A DNA stretch of 64,000 nucleotides, from assembly GCA_044222685.1 (NCBI GenBank), contig JBGAMU010000007.1:1-64000 (forward strand), read 5' to 3'. A program made the translations under genes and the position numbers. Below the pieces are notes generated by a model that saw only the letters and a program-made list of their open reading frames with translations, was not told where the DNA came from and searched no databases. Shown here piece by piece: positions 31,242 to 38,417 of this stretch; positions within the stretch are counted from its first letter, which is position 1; the number at the start of each line of letters is the position of its first letter. This DNA is from JAEUPI01 sp044222685. Its GTDB lineage: Bacteria > Pseudomonadota > Gammaproteobacteria > Burkholderiales > Burkholderiaceae_C.

Positions 31242-33729
31242 GTCCCGCACGGGCAGCACGCCGACCAGCCCCCGTCCGGTTCCGCGACGCGCTTCCGCGA
31301 CTGCCGCGCCGGCACGAGAGGGCATGCGCATCGGCCGATTCGTGCTGCGCGAGGTGCTGGGCCGCGGCGCGCAGGCGGTGGTATGGCGTGCCCACGACGA
31401 GCGGCTCGAGCGCGACGTGGCACTCAAGTTGCTCGAGCCCGGACATGGCTCGATCGCGTGGGATCAGTGGTTGCACGAAGCGCGCGCTGTTGGCCGCATG
31501 GCCCATCCCAACATCGTGCCGGTATTCGAGGCCGACGACAGCGAGGGTCGCGCCTACCTCGTATTCGAACTGGTGCGAGGCAAGACGTTGGCCGATGCCC
31601 TGCGCGGCGGGGGGGCCATGCCCGCGCGGGCCGCCGTGGCGTCGATGCTCGGTGTGCTCGATGCACTGCGCACGGCGCACGCGCAAGGCATCGTGCATCG
31701 CGACCTGAAACCGTCGAACATCCTGATCGACGCAGATGGCCGGCCGCGCGTGATGGATTTCGGCATCGCGGCCCGGGTCGACGACCAGGGCGAGAGCCGC
31801 ATCTGCGGCACGCCGGGCTACATGTCACCCGAGGCCGCGCGCGGTTTTCCGCCGGCACCGGCGATGGACATCTTTGCTGCTGGCTTGATACTGGGCGAGA
31901 TGTTGTGCGGATCGCGCCTGCTGCGCGAGCGTGACCCGATGCAGGCTCTGCGCCGCGTCGTCGATGAAGACCTTGCAATGCCGTCAGACGTTGCGGTCGA
32001 CGATGCCTTGCGGGCCATCGTGCACCGGGCCATCGCGCGCGACCCGGCCCAGCGCTTCAACGATGTCGCCGCTCTGCAGGGCGCACTCGCCGCCTGGCTG
32101 GGCACGCCCGACGCCGCCGGCACCCAGGCCCCCGCCGACGGCAGCGGCACGCTCGACTTCCTGCTGCGGCGCATGCGTCAACGCAGCGACTTCCCGGCGC
32201 TGTCGGACGCCGTGCTGCGCATCCAGCGCGTGGCCAGTTCGGAGAGCGAGAACCTCAACAGCCTGGCCGGCGAGATCCTCAAGGACGTGGCGCTGACCCA
32301 CAAGCTGCTGCGCCTGGTCAATAGCGCGCAGTTCCGTCATGCCGGAGGCGGCACGATCTCGACCGTGTCGCGGGCGATCGCGCTGGTCGGCTTTGCCGGC
32401 GTGCGCAATCTGGCGTTGTCGCTCGTGCTGCTCGAGCACATGCAGGACAAGCAGCACGCGAATCAGCTGAAGGAACACTTCCTGTGCGCGTTGATGGCCG
32501 GGCAGGTGGCCAGCGACCTGTCGGGCCGCGCGCGCGACGGCGAGGAAAGCTACCTCGGCGCGATGATGCAGAACCTCGGCCGGCTGCTGACCGAGTTCTA
32601 TCTGCCAGAGGAGGCTCGCGTCATCCGGGAAGAGATGCGGCCCCACGTCGCGCGAACCGCGCCGGCGGCAGCCAGTGCGGAACAGGCCGCGCGGCGCGTG
32701 CTGGGCATCGGCCTGCAGGATCTCGGCCTCGGCGTCGCCAAGGCCTGGGGGCTGCCCGAATCTCTGCAGCAATGCATGCGCGCGCCCGAGGGTGACCCAC
32801 CGGCGCGGCGGGTGGAGCTGCCGCAGGATCGCCTGCGCTGGCTGGCCCGAGCCGCCAACGAGATCGCCCTGGCGACGTTGACCAGCGAGCACGACACGCT
32901 GGATTCGCGCCTGGTGCAGCTGGAGCAGCGTTATGGCGCTGCGCTTCAGCTGCGCGCTGGCGACGTCACCCGGGCCGTCGACGAGGCCCGGCGGCGTCTG
33001 GGAGAGTTCGCCTCGGCGATGGGCCTGCAGGTGCAGGACTCGCCGGCGCGGCGGCTGCTGCAGCGCGACTCAGCGCTGCCGACAAGCGTCACGCCGCCGC
33101 ATGCGACGCCAGCTGCGCCGGCCGAGGCCTGCGCCATCGATCTGGACTTGCCGACACAGGTGTTGGGCTCAGCAGCGGCGACGCCGCTGTCCGACCCCGT
33201 GCGAGCCGGCGAGATGTTGTCGGCTGGCATCCAGGACATCACGAACACGATGGCCGAGGAGTCCTTCCGGCTCAACGAAGTGCTGCGCATGGTGCTGGAA
33301 ACCATGTACCGGGCGCTCGAGTTCCGCCGGGTGGTGTTCTGCCTGCGCGACCCCCGCTCCGGCGTGCTGTCGGGGCGCTTCGGGCTCGGCGAGCGAGTGG
33401 AGTCGATCGCCCGGCAGTTCCAGATCGCCACCGCGCCGACGGGCAGGGACGCCGTCGACCTGTTCTCGGCCGTCTGCCACAAGGGCGCCGACATGCTGAT
33501 CGCCGATGCCGACGCGCCCAACATCGCGCCGCGGCTGCCGGCGTGGTTTCGCCAGCACGTCGCCGCCAAGGCGTTCCTGCTGTTGCCGCTGACCCTGAAG
33601 CGGGCACCGTTCGGCCTGATCTACGCCGACCGGGAGGCGTCCGCCGCGTGGACCATCAGCGAGCGGGAGCTGTCGCTGCTGCGCACCCTGCGCAACCAGG
33701 CCGTGATGGCATTCCGCAGCGCCGGTTGA
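31231..33729 (+). CDS. Serine/threonine protein kinase with HDOD and GAF domains
   Basis: The 832-residue protein has three modules. The kinase domain (about residues 31-290) looks active: glycine loop LGRGAQAVVW, Lys66 in VALKLLEP, catalytic Asp158 in HRDLKPSNILID, Asp176 in MDFGIAARVD and GTPGYMSPEAA. An HDOD domain follows (about 310-510; FPALSDAVLRIQRVA, ILKDVALTHKLLRLVNSAQF), and a GAF-like domain lies at about 670-830. No transmembrane helix is seen, so it is cytosolic. It overlaps the pseudokinase-HDOD gene by 11 nt, suggesting a functional pair. The ATG at 31231 is chosen; an internal ATG at 31324 begins at the kinase domain itself. Confidence 0.8.
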   Translation: MRPESRTGSTPTSPRPVPRRASATAAPAREGMRIGRFVLREVLGRGAQAVVWRAHDERLERDVALKLLEPGHGSIAWDQWLHEARAVGRMAHPNIVPVFEADDSEGRAYLVFELVRGKTLADALRGGGAMPARAAVASMLGVLDALRTAHAQGIVHRDLKPSNILIDADGRPRVMDFGIAARVDDQGESRICGTPGYMSPEAARGFPPAPAMDIFAAGLILGEMLCGSRLLRERDPMQALRRVVDEDLAMPSDVAVDDALRAIVHRAIARDPAQRFNDVAALQGALAAWLGTPDAAGTQAPADGSGTLDFLLRRMRQRSDFPALSDAVLRIQRVASSESENLNSLAGEILKDVALTHKLLRLVNSAQFRHAGGGTISTVSRAIALVGFAGVRNLALSLVLLEHMQDKQHANQLKEHFLCALMAGQVASDLSGRARDGEESYLGAMMQNLGRLLTEFYLPEEARVIREEMRPHVARTAPAAASAEQAARRVLGIGLQDLGLGVAKAWGLPESLQQCMRAPEGDPPARRVELPQDRLRWLARAANEIALATLTSEHDTLDSRLVQLEQRYGAALQLRAGDVTRAVDEARRRLGEFASAMGLQVQDSPARRLLQRDSALPTSVTPPHATPAAPAEACAIDLDLPTQVLGSAAATPLSDPVRAGEMLSAGIQDITNTMAEESFRLNEVLRMVLETMYRALEFRRVVFCLRDPRSGVLSGRFGLGERVESIARQFQIATAPTGRDAVDLFSAVCHKGADMLIADADAPNIAPRLPAWFRQHVAAKAFLLLPLTLKRAPFGLIYADREASAAWTISERELSLLRTLRNQAVMAFRSAG

Positions 33730-33745
33730 GGTTGCCTCAACCAAG

Positions 33746-33771
33746 AAAAACGGCTGCCCAAGGGCAGCCGT
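33746..33771 (-). terminator. Rho-independent terminator of the repeat-protein gene
   Basis: ACGGCTGCCC-TT-GGGCAGCCGT on the minus strand (33771-33750) is a perfect 10-bp stem followed by TTTTT (33750-33746). It ends the minus-strand gene at 33805 and lies between two converging genes, so the stem may also stop transcription from the kinase gene. Confidence 0.9.
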
Positions 33772-33804
33772 CGATGCACGAGCGCCTGACGGCGCGCGCG
33801 GCAA

Positions 33805-34194
33805 TTACTTCTTCGGGGCGGCTTCGCCGGCCGGCATCGTGCTGCCTTCCTTGACGGCCTTCTTGGTCTCGGCCTTGACGTCGGCACGGGCCTTGTCGGA
33901 CTTGGCACCGGCCTTCTCGGTCGGCGCACCTTCGCCGGCCTTGGTCTGGCCAGCCTTGACGGCCGTCTTGGCTTCCGACTTGACGTCGGCGCGGGCCTTG
34001 TCGGACTTGGCGCCGGCCTTGGCGGTCGGGGCGCCTTCACCAGCCTTGGTTTCGCCCGCCTTGACGGCGGCCTTGGCCTCTTCCTTCACCTCGGCGCGGG
34101 CCTTGCCGGCGGGAGCCGAGGCTTGCGCATAGGCGCCTTGAGCGATCAGGGCGACAGCGGCGGCGACCAGCGAGAGAGCGGTTTTCATCTTCAT
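33805..34194 (-). CDS. Secreted Ala/Lys-rich tandem-repeat protein
   Basis: The 129-residue protein has a signal peptide (cleavage near residue 23, after GAYA) and a mature part made of repeats. Two 35-residue units (residues 31-65 and 66-100) share the pattern KARA[ED]VK..AK.AVKAG.TKAGEGAPT.KAGAKSD, and a third partial, diverged unit follows (101-129). Composition is Lys, Ala, Glu and Gly with no Cys, so it is probably a soluble, helical or disordered periplasmic protein. Similar sequences are often labelled TolA-like or LEA-like by composition only. Function is unknown. The ribosome binding site TAGGAG lies 6 nt upstream of the ATG, and a strong terminator follows. Confidence 0.75.
   Translation of the reverse strand: MKMKTALSLVAAAVALIAQGAYAQASAPAGKARAEVKEEAKAAVKAGETKAGEGAPTAKAGAKSDKARADVKSEAKTAVKAGQTKAGEGAPTEKAGAKSDKARADVKAETKKAVKEGSTMPAGEAAPKK
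33895..34104 (-). repeat. Two 105-bp in-frame tandem repeats
   Basis: The segments 34104-34000 and 33999-33895 (minus strand) encode two nearly identical 35-residue units of the secreted Ala/Lys-rich protein. A shorter diverged copy follows (33894-33808). The 105-bp period keeps the reading frame, so unit number could change by slippage or recombination without breaking the gene. Confidence 0.85.
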
Positions 34195-34278
34195 TGGAAA
34201 CTCCTAGTTGGAAAAGAGGGAACGAACACCATGCGATGGAGGAGCCACTACGCCCGGACCATAAACCCTCATCTGGTC

Positions 34279-34307
34279 AAAACGCCTTCGTGGCTATCCG
34301 CCGAAGG
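34279..34307 (-). terminator. Possible terminator or attenuator between ffs and the repeat-protein gene
   Basis: On the minus strand CCTTCG (34307-34302) and CGAAGG (34290-34285) form a stem around an 11-nt loop, then GCGTTTT follows. It lies about 120 nt after the SRP RNA and 85 nt before the repeat-protein ATG. The stem is short, so this is tentative. Confidence 0.3.
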
Positions 34308-34428
34308 GAGCGAGGCCTCAATCAGCCATCATAACGTCGCACATCCGCAGGGGTTGACGTCTACGGGTTGGCGCCAGGGGGCGAGCGTGTCAAAGCGTTG
34401 CGCCAAAGCTGCACGCGACCGAAAGTGA

Positions 34429-34520
34429 CGAGCCTTGCCCTCGGCACTGGTCACAACGGTTAGGGCTGCTTGGTTCCCCACCTGACCCGGTTGGCCGCGC
34501 TTCCATGCGAGGAGGCCCGT
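34429..34520 (-). ncRNA. ffs: Signal recognition particle RNA (4.5S, small bacterial type)
   Basis: The minus strand carries the SRP core GGGTCAGGTGGGGAACCAAG followed by CAGCCCTAACC. The symmetric loop (GTCAGG / AAGCAGCC) and the GGAA tetraloop match bacterial 4.5S RNA, which binds Ffh and targets nascent membrane proteins to the Sec translocon. The pairs closing the tetraloop are GG/CC instead of the CC/GG of E. coli, a compensatory change that keeps the stem. The ends pair as CCTCG-CA with TG-CCGAGG and GGCC with GGCT. A -10 TACAAT lies about 8 nt before the 5' end. End positions are estimates within a few bases. It lies between purM and the repeat-protein gene, close to dnaX. Confidence 0.9.
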
Positions 34521-34527
34521 CCCGGCC

Positions 34528-34533
34528 ATTGTA
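34528..34533 (-). promoter_or_regulatory. Candidate ffs promoter -10 element
   Basis: TACAAT on the minus strand (34533-34528) sits 12 nt after the purM stop codon and about 8 nt before the first paired base of the SRP RNA. Transcription from it would begin near 34520. The -35 region would lie in the last codons of purM and is not close to consensus. Confidence 0.5.
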
Positions 34534-34545
34534 GGCCGGCGACGA

Positions 34546-35673
34546 TCACCGCAGCGTCAGGTCGCCTTCGCCGAAGCGCAGGTCGAGCGGCTCGATCAGC
34601 AGCTGCTTGGTGCCCGCCAGCACACTGCCGGCCAACCGAGCGCCGATGCCTGCAGCGGCGGCCAGTGCCACCACCTCGTCGGCCCGCGACGCCTCGACGA
34701 ACAGAGCAAACCCGGCCCCCATGTTGAGGGTGCTGTACGCCTCGCGGTCGTCCAGGCCGGCCTCGCGCTGGATGAAGCGCAGCACCTCGGGGACCGGCGG
34801 CAGCGTATGAATTCGGTAACTCAGCCCGGCCGGGTGGCGCAGCAGCTTGCGCCAGCCGTGGCCCGTGATGTTGGCGCTGTAGTGCGGCACGATGCCGGCT
34901 TGCCAGAGAGCCTCGGTCAACGGTGAATAGAGCAGGGTCGGTGCGAGAAGCGCGTCGCCATACGTCTGCCCGGACGCCAGCTTGGTCAGCCAGCCGGCGG
35001 GCAGCCGCTCGACCAGCTTGCGCGCGAGGCTCACGCCGTTGGCATGGATGCCGCTCGAATCGAGCAGCACGATCGCATCGCCCGGTCCCAGCCGGTCGCC
35101 CAGTGACAGCCGCTGCTTGGGGTTGACCAGCCCGGTGCACGAGGCGGCCAGGTCGATCCTGCCCGCTTCGACGATGCCGCCCAAGGCCGGTGTCTCGCCG
35201 CCGCCCCAGGCCACGCCGCAGGTCTCGCAGGCACGCTGCCAGCCGGTGATCAGCGCCTGGGCTCGATCGGTGTCGCCGAACCAGTCGGAACCGCCGGCAG
35301 CCCAGTACGCCTGGACGACCAGCGGCGTTGCGCCCACGGTGATGAGATCGTTGACCGCCATCGCGATGGTGTCCTGGGCAATCGCGTCGTAATAGCTGCG
35401 TCCGGTGAGCCGCGCCATCTCGTCGGCGACGAGCGCCTTCGAGCCCAGGCACTCGACGATGCTGGCCAGGTAGAACGGACCGACGTCGACGACATAGGCC
35501 GATTCACCCCTCGACGCCGCCACCTCGGCGAAGCCGTGCGCGGCGAGCTGTGTCGCGGTCGTCGCCGCCGCCCGCTGGGCATGGACCTTGAGCGGATCGA
35601 TCTTCGAGTAGTCGACGCCCGCGCTCTCGTAGTTCAAGGGGGATGTCGGTGTGGAGGGGCGGGGCGCCTGCAT
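34546..35673 (-). CDS. purM: Phosphoribosylformylglycinamidine cyclo-ligase (AIR synthetase)
   Basis: The 375-residue enzyme converts FGAM to AIR, the fifth step of purine synthesis. The N-terminal LNYESAGVDYSKIDPLK is the family start. Further motifs include GVGG-like ATP-site segments (ECLGSKALVADEMARLTGR), WGGGETPALGGIV and the SSGIHANGVSLARK block, ending with NMGAGFALFV. The ATG at 35673 gives a short N-terminal extension (MQAPRPSTPTSP) before the conserved start. It diverges from dnaX across 51 nt, and its 3' end overlaps the upstream region of the SRP RNA gene. Confidence 0.96.
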   Translation of the reverse strand: MQAPRPSTPTSPLNYESAGVDYSKIDPLKVHAQRAAATTATQLAAHGFAEVAASRGESAYVVDVGPFYLASIVECLGSKALVADEMARLTGRSYYDAIAQDTIAMAVNDLITVGATPLVVQAYWAAGGSDWFGDTDRAQALITGWQRACETCGVAWGGGETPALGGIVEAGRIDLAASCTGLVNPKQRLSLGDRLGPGDAIVLLDSSGIHANGVSLARKLVERLPAGWLTKLASGQTYGDALLAPTLLYSPLTEALWQAGIVPHYSANITGHGWRKLLRHPAGLSYRIHTLPPVPEVLRFIQREAGLDDREAYSTLNMGAGFALFVEASRADEVVALAAAAGIGARLAGSVLAGTKQLLIEPLDLRFGEGDLTLR

Positions 35674-35711
35674 GCCCGGATTATCGGGGAGGGTCACAAC
35701 GACCTCGCCCG

Positions 35712-35717
35712 TAGAAT
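35712..35717 (+). promoter_or_regulatory. Candidate dnaX -10 element, possibly leaderless transcript
   Basis: TAGAAT ends 7 nt before the dnaX ATG at 35725, and no Shine-Dalgarno sequence lies in the gap. Transcription would start at or next to the initiation codon. No clear -35 is seen. Confidence 0.4.
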
Positions 35718-35724
35718 CGTCCGC

Positions 35725-37476
35725 ATGGTGAACGTGGTGCTGGCGCGCAAGTATCGACCCCGTCGTTTCGACGAGATGGTCGGCCAGGAGCACGTGGTGC
35801 GCGCGCTGTCCAACGCGTTATCGAGCGGGCGGTTGCATCACGCCTATCTGTTCACCGGCACCCGCGGTATCGGCAAGACGACGGTATCGCGCATCCTGGC
35901 CAAGAGCCTCAACTGCATCGGACCCGACGGCACAGGCGGCGTCACGGCCACGCCGTGCGGCCGCTGCCAGGCCTGCGTCGAGATCGACGCTGACCGGTTC
36001 ATCGATTACATCGAGCTGGATGCCGCGTCCAATCGGGGCATCGACGAGGCGCGTGACCTGATCGAGCGCGCCGCCTACAAGCCGAGCGTCGGGCGCTACA
36101 AGGTCTTCATGATCGACGAGGCGCACCAACTCACCAAGGACGCCTTCAGCGCGCTGCTCAAGACGCTGGAGGAGCCGCCCGACTACCTGAAGTTCGTGCT
36201 GGCGACCACCGATCCGGACAAGATGCTGCCCACGGTGCTGAGCCGCTGCCTGCAATTCAACCTTCGGCCGATGGCGCCGGAGACGGTGCAGGAGCACCTC
36301 GCTCGCGTGCTGGCCGCCGAGCAGGTGGCCCACGACGCCGCGGCGCTGCGCCTGCTGGCGCGGGCTGCGCGCGGGTCGATGCGCGACGCGCTGTCGCTGG
36401 CCGACCAGGCCATCGCCTACGGCGGCGGGCGCCTCGACGAAGCGGGTGTGCGCACGATGCTCGGCAGCGTCGACGGCCGGCATGTGGCCGCCCTGGTGCG
36501 GGCGCTGGCCGCGCGTGACGGTGCGGCGGTGCTGGCTGTCGTGGACACGCTGCGCGAGCACGGTCTGTCGGCCGGGGGTACGCTCGAGTCGCTGGCCGCG
36601 TTGCTGCAGCGCATGGCCGTGGTGCAGGTCGTGCCGGATGCGCTCGATGTCGATGACCCCGACATGCCCGAATTGCGCGGCCTGGCGCACGCGCTGCCCG
36701 CCGACGAGACGCAGCTGCTGTACAGCATCGCGCTGCAGGGCCGGGCCGAACTCTCGTTGATGTCCGACGAGTACGGGGCGCTGACGATGGTGCTGCTGCG
36801 TCTGCTTGCGTTCCCACCGGCGGGAGGACCGCCGGTGCAGCGCGTCGAGCCGACGGCGGCACGCAGCGCGGCGCCCGTGGCGGCCCCAACGGCATCGGCG
36901 CGGCCGGTGAACCGGCCCATGCCGGCCGATCCCCGCCCGGCACCCGCCATGTCGTCGCCGCCCTGGGTGGACGCGGTTCCGCCCGAGATGTCGGACGCCG
37001 ATGCGGTGGCGCCCTTCGCGCCCGCGGCGGCGGCAACTGCTCCGGAGTTCCAGCCCCACGCCTGGGGCGAGCGCTGGGCCGCCCAGGTGGCCGAACTGAC
37101 ACGCCAGGGCGGCATCACGGCGCTGGTGCGCGAACTCGCGATGCAGGCGGAGTGCCTCGGTCGTGTCGAACGGGATGGACAGGTGCAGTGGCGCTTGCGC
37201 GTCGAGCGCGAGTCGTTGCGCGCGGCGCCTTTGCGCGACAAGCTGCAGGCGGCGCTCGCCGCGGCCTGCGGCGCGCCGGTGGAACTGCAGCTCGAACCCG
37301 GATCGGCGGTCGACTCGCCGGCCTTGCGCGAGGCGGCGGCGCGGGCGCAGGCGCTGCAGCGGGCCGAGCAGACCATCCAGGCCGATCCTGTGGTCCGTGA
37401 TCTGATGACACAGTTCAAGACGGCGCGTATCGTGCCCGGTTCGATCAAACCCGTTTCCAGGAATCCGACACCATGA
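35725..37476 (+). CDS. dnaX: DNA polymerase III subunit tau (and gamma)
   Basis: The 583-residue clamp-loader ATPase starts MVNVVLARKYRPRRFDEMVG. Walker A is GTRGIGKTT (about residues 45-53), a zinc module has CGRCQACVEIDADRF, Walker B is FMIDEAHQLTKDAFSALLK and sensor 1 VLATTDPDKML. A Pro/Ala-rich linker (about 370-430) leads to the tau-specific C-terminal region that binds polymerase alpha. I saw no A-rich slippery heptamer like the one that makes gamma in E. coli. It overlaps ybaB by 4 nt (ATGA) in the conserved dnaX-ybaB-recR operon. Confidence 0.95.
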   Translation: MVNVVLARKYRPRRFDEMVGQEHVVRALSNALSSGRLHHAYLFTGTRGIGKTTVSRILAKSLNCIGPDGTGGVTATPCGRCQACVEIDADRFIDYIELDAASNRGIDEARDLIERAAYKPSVGRYKVFMIDEAHQLTKDAFSALLKTLEEPPDYLKFVLATTDPDKMLPTVLSRCLQFNLRPMAPETVQEHLARVLAAEQVAHDAAALRLLARAARGSMRDALSLADQAIAYGGGRLDEAGVRTMLGSVDGRHVAALVRALAARDGAAVLAVVDTLREHGLSAGGTLESLAALLQRMAVVQVVPDALDVDDPDMPELRGLAHALPADETQLLYSIALQGRAELSLMSDEYGALTMVLLRLLAFPPAGGPPVQRVEPTAARSAAPVAAPTASARPVNRPMPADPRPAPAMSSPPWVDAVPPEMSDADAVAPFAPAAAATAPEFQPHAWGERWAAQVAELTRQGGITALVRELAMQAECLGRVERDGQVQWRLRVERESLRAAPLRDKLQAALAAACGAPVELQLEPGSAVDSPALREAAARAQALQRAEQTIQADPVVRDLMTQFKTARIVPGSIKPVSRNPTP

Positions 37477-37799
37477 TGAAGAACCAGCTCGCCGGGCTGA
37501 TGAAGCAGGCCCAGGCCATGCAGGAGAACCTGCGCAAGGCGCAGGAGGAACTGGCGACGATCGAGGTCGAGGGCCAATCCGGCGCCGGGCTCGTCAAGGT
37601 CACCATGACCTGCAAGCACGACGTCAAGCGGGTGGCCATCGATCCCAGTCTGCTTGCCGACGACAAGGACATGCTGGAAGACCTGGTCGCCGCCGCCTTC
37701 AACGACGCCATCCGCAGGGCCGAGGAGACGTCGCAGGAAAAGATGGGCAAGCTGACCGCCGGGATGCCACAGATCCCCGGCATGAAGTTCCCGTTCTGA
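37473..37799 (+). CDS. YbaB/EbfC family nucleoid-associated protein
   Basis: The 108-residue protein matches YbaB/EbfC, a small DNA-binding protein that forms tweezer-like dimers. Visible family segments are NQLAGLMKQAQAMQENLRKAQEEL, the middle TMTCKHDVKRVAIDP and the end KMGKLTAGMPQIPGMKFPF. It starts in an ATGA overlap with the dnaX stop; a second ATG three bases on is also possible. recR follows after 17 nt. The dnaX-ybaB-recR order suggests a shared role in replication-linked repair. Confidence 0.93.
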   Translation: MMKNQLAGLMKQAQAMQENLRKAQEELATIEVEGQSGAGLVKVTMTCKHDVKRVAIDPSLLADDKDMLEDLVAAAFNDAIRRAEETSQEKMGKLTAGMPQIPGMKFPF

Positions 37800-37816
37800 C
37801 CGGTCCTGCCACCGCC

Positions 37817-38404
37817 GTGGCCGAACAAGCCCTGGAGCGCCTGATCGAGGCGCTGCGTCGCCTGCCCGGCGTGGGCGTGAAGTCGGCGCAGCGCATGGCG
37901 TTCCACCTGCTGCAACACGATCGGGACGGCGCACGACAGCTGGCCCAGGCCTTGTCGGCGGCCGCGGAGCGGGTAGGGCACTGCCAGCGCTGCCACACGT
38001 TCAGCGAAGCGCCGGTCTGCGCGACCTGCCTGGACACCCGACGCGATGCCCGGCAGCTGGCGGTCGTCGAGACGCCGGCCGACCAGGCTGCGCTCGAGCG
38101 CAGCGGCAGCTACCAGGGCTTGTATTTCGTGCTGATGGGGCGGCTGCGCCCGCTCGACGGCATCGGTGTGGCCGACATCGGCGCAGCCGAACTGCTCGAG
38201 CGTGCCGGTGACGGCAGCGTCAAGGAGGTCATCCTGGCGACCAGCTTCACCGCCGAGGGCGAAGCCACCGCCCATGTGCTGACGCAGGCCCTGACCGCGC
38301 GCGGCCTCAAGGTCACTCGTCTCGCACGTGGCGTACCGGTCGGCAGCGAGCTCGAATACGTTGACCTCTCGACGATCGCACAGGCACTGAGCGACCGGCA
38401 CTGA
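37817..38404 (+). CDS. recR: Recombination mediator protein RecR
   Basis: The 195-residue protein acts with RecF and RecO to load RecA on gapped DNA. It has the helix-hairpin-helix LRRLPGVGVKSAQRMAFHLL, a four-cysteine zinc finger (CQRCHTFSEAPVCATC), a Toprim domain with VVETPADQAALERSGSYQG, and a C-terminal VTRLARGVPVGSELEYVD. It begins with GTG at 37817, which fits the conserved N-terminus. It is convergent with mltD. Confidence 0.95.
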   Translation: MAEQALERLIEALRRLPGVGVKSAQRMAFHLLQHDRDGARQLAQALSAAAERVGHCQRCHTFSEAPVCATCLDTRRDARQLAVVETPADQAALERSGSYQGLYFVLMGRLRPLDGIGVADIGAAELLERAGDGSVKEVILATSFTAEGEATAHVLTQALTARGLKVTRLARGVPVGSELEYVDLSTIAQALSDRH

Positions 38405-38417
38405 GCTTGGCGCGTGC

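Noticed and set aside
33808..34104. Regular direct repeats considered as a possible CRISPR array
   Set aside because: The repeats are 105 bp, contiguous without spacers, in frame, and encode protein units after a signal peptide.
35536..35724. An in-frame N-terminal extension of dnaX of 63 codons
   Set aside because: It would overlap the start of the divergent purM gene. The conserved DnaX N-terminus begins at 35725, just after a -10-like element.
35725..37476. Programmed frameshift in dnaX to make gamma
   Set aside because: No A-rich slippery heptamer or similar run was found between the ATPase core and the C-terminal region.
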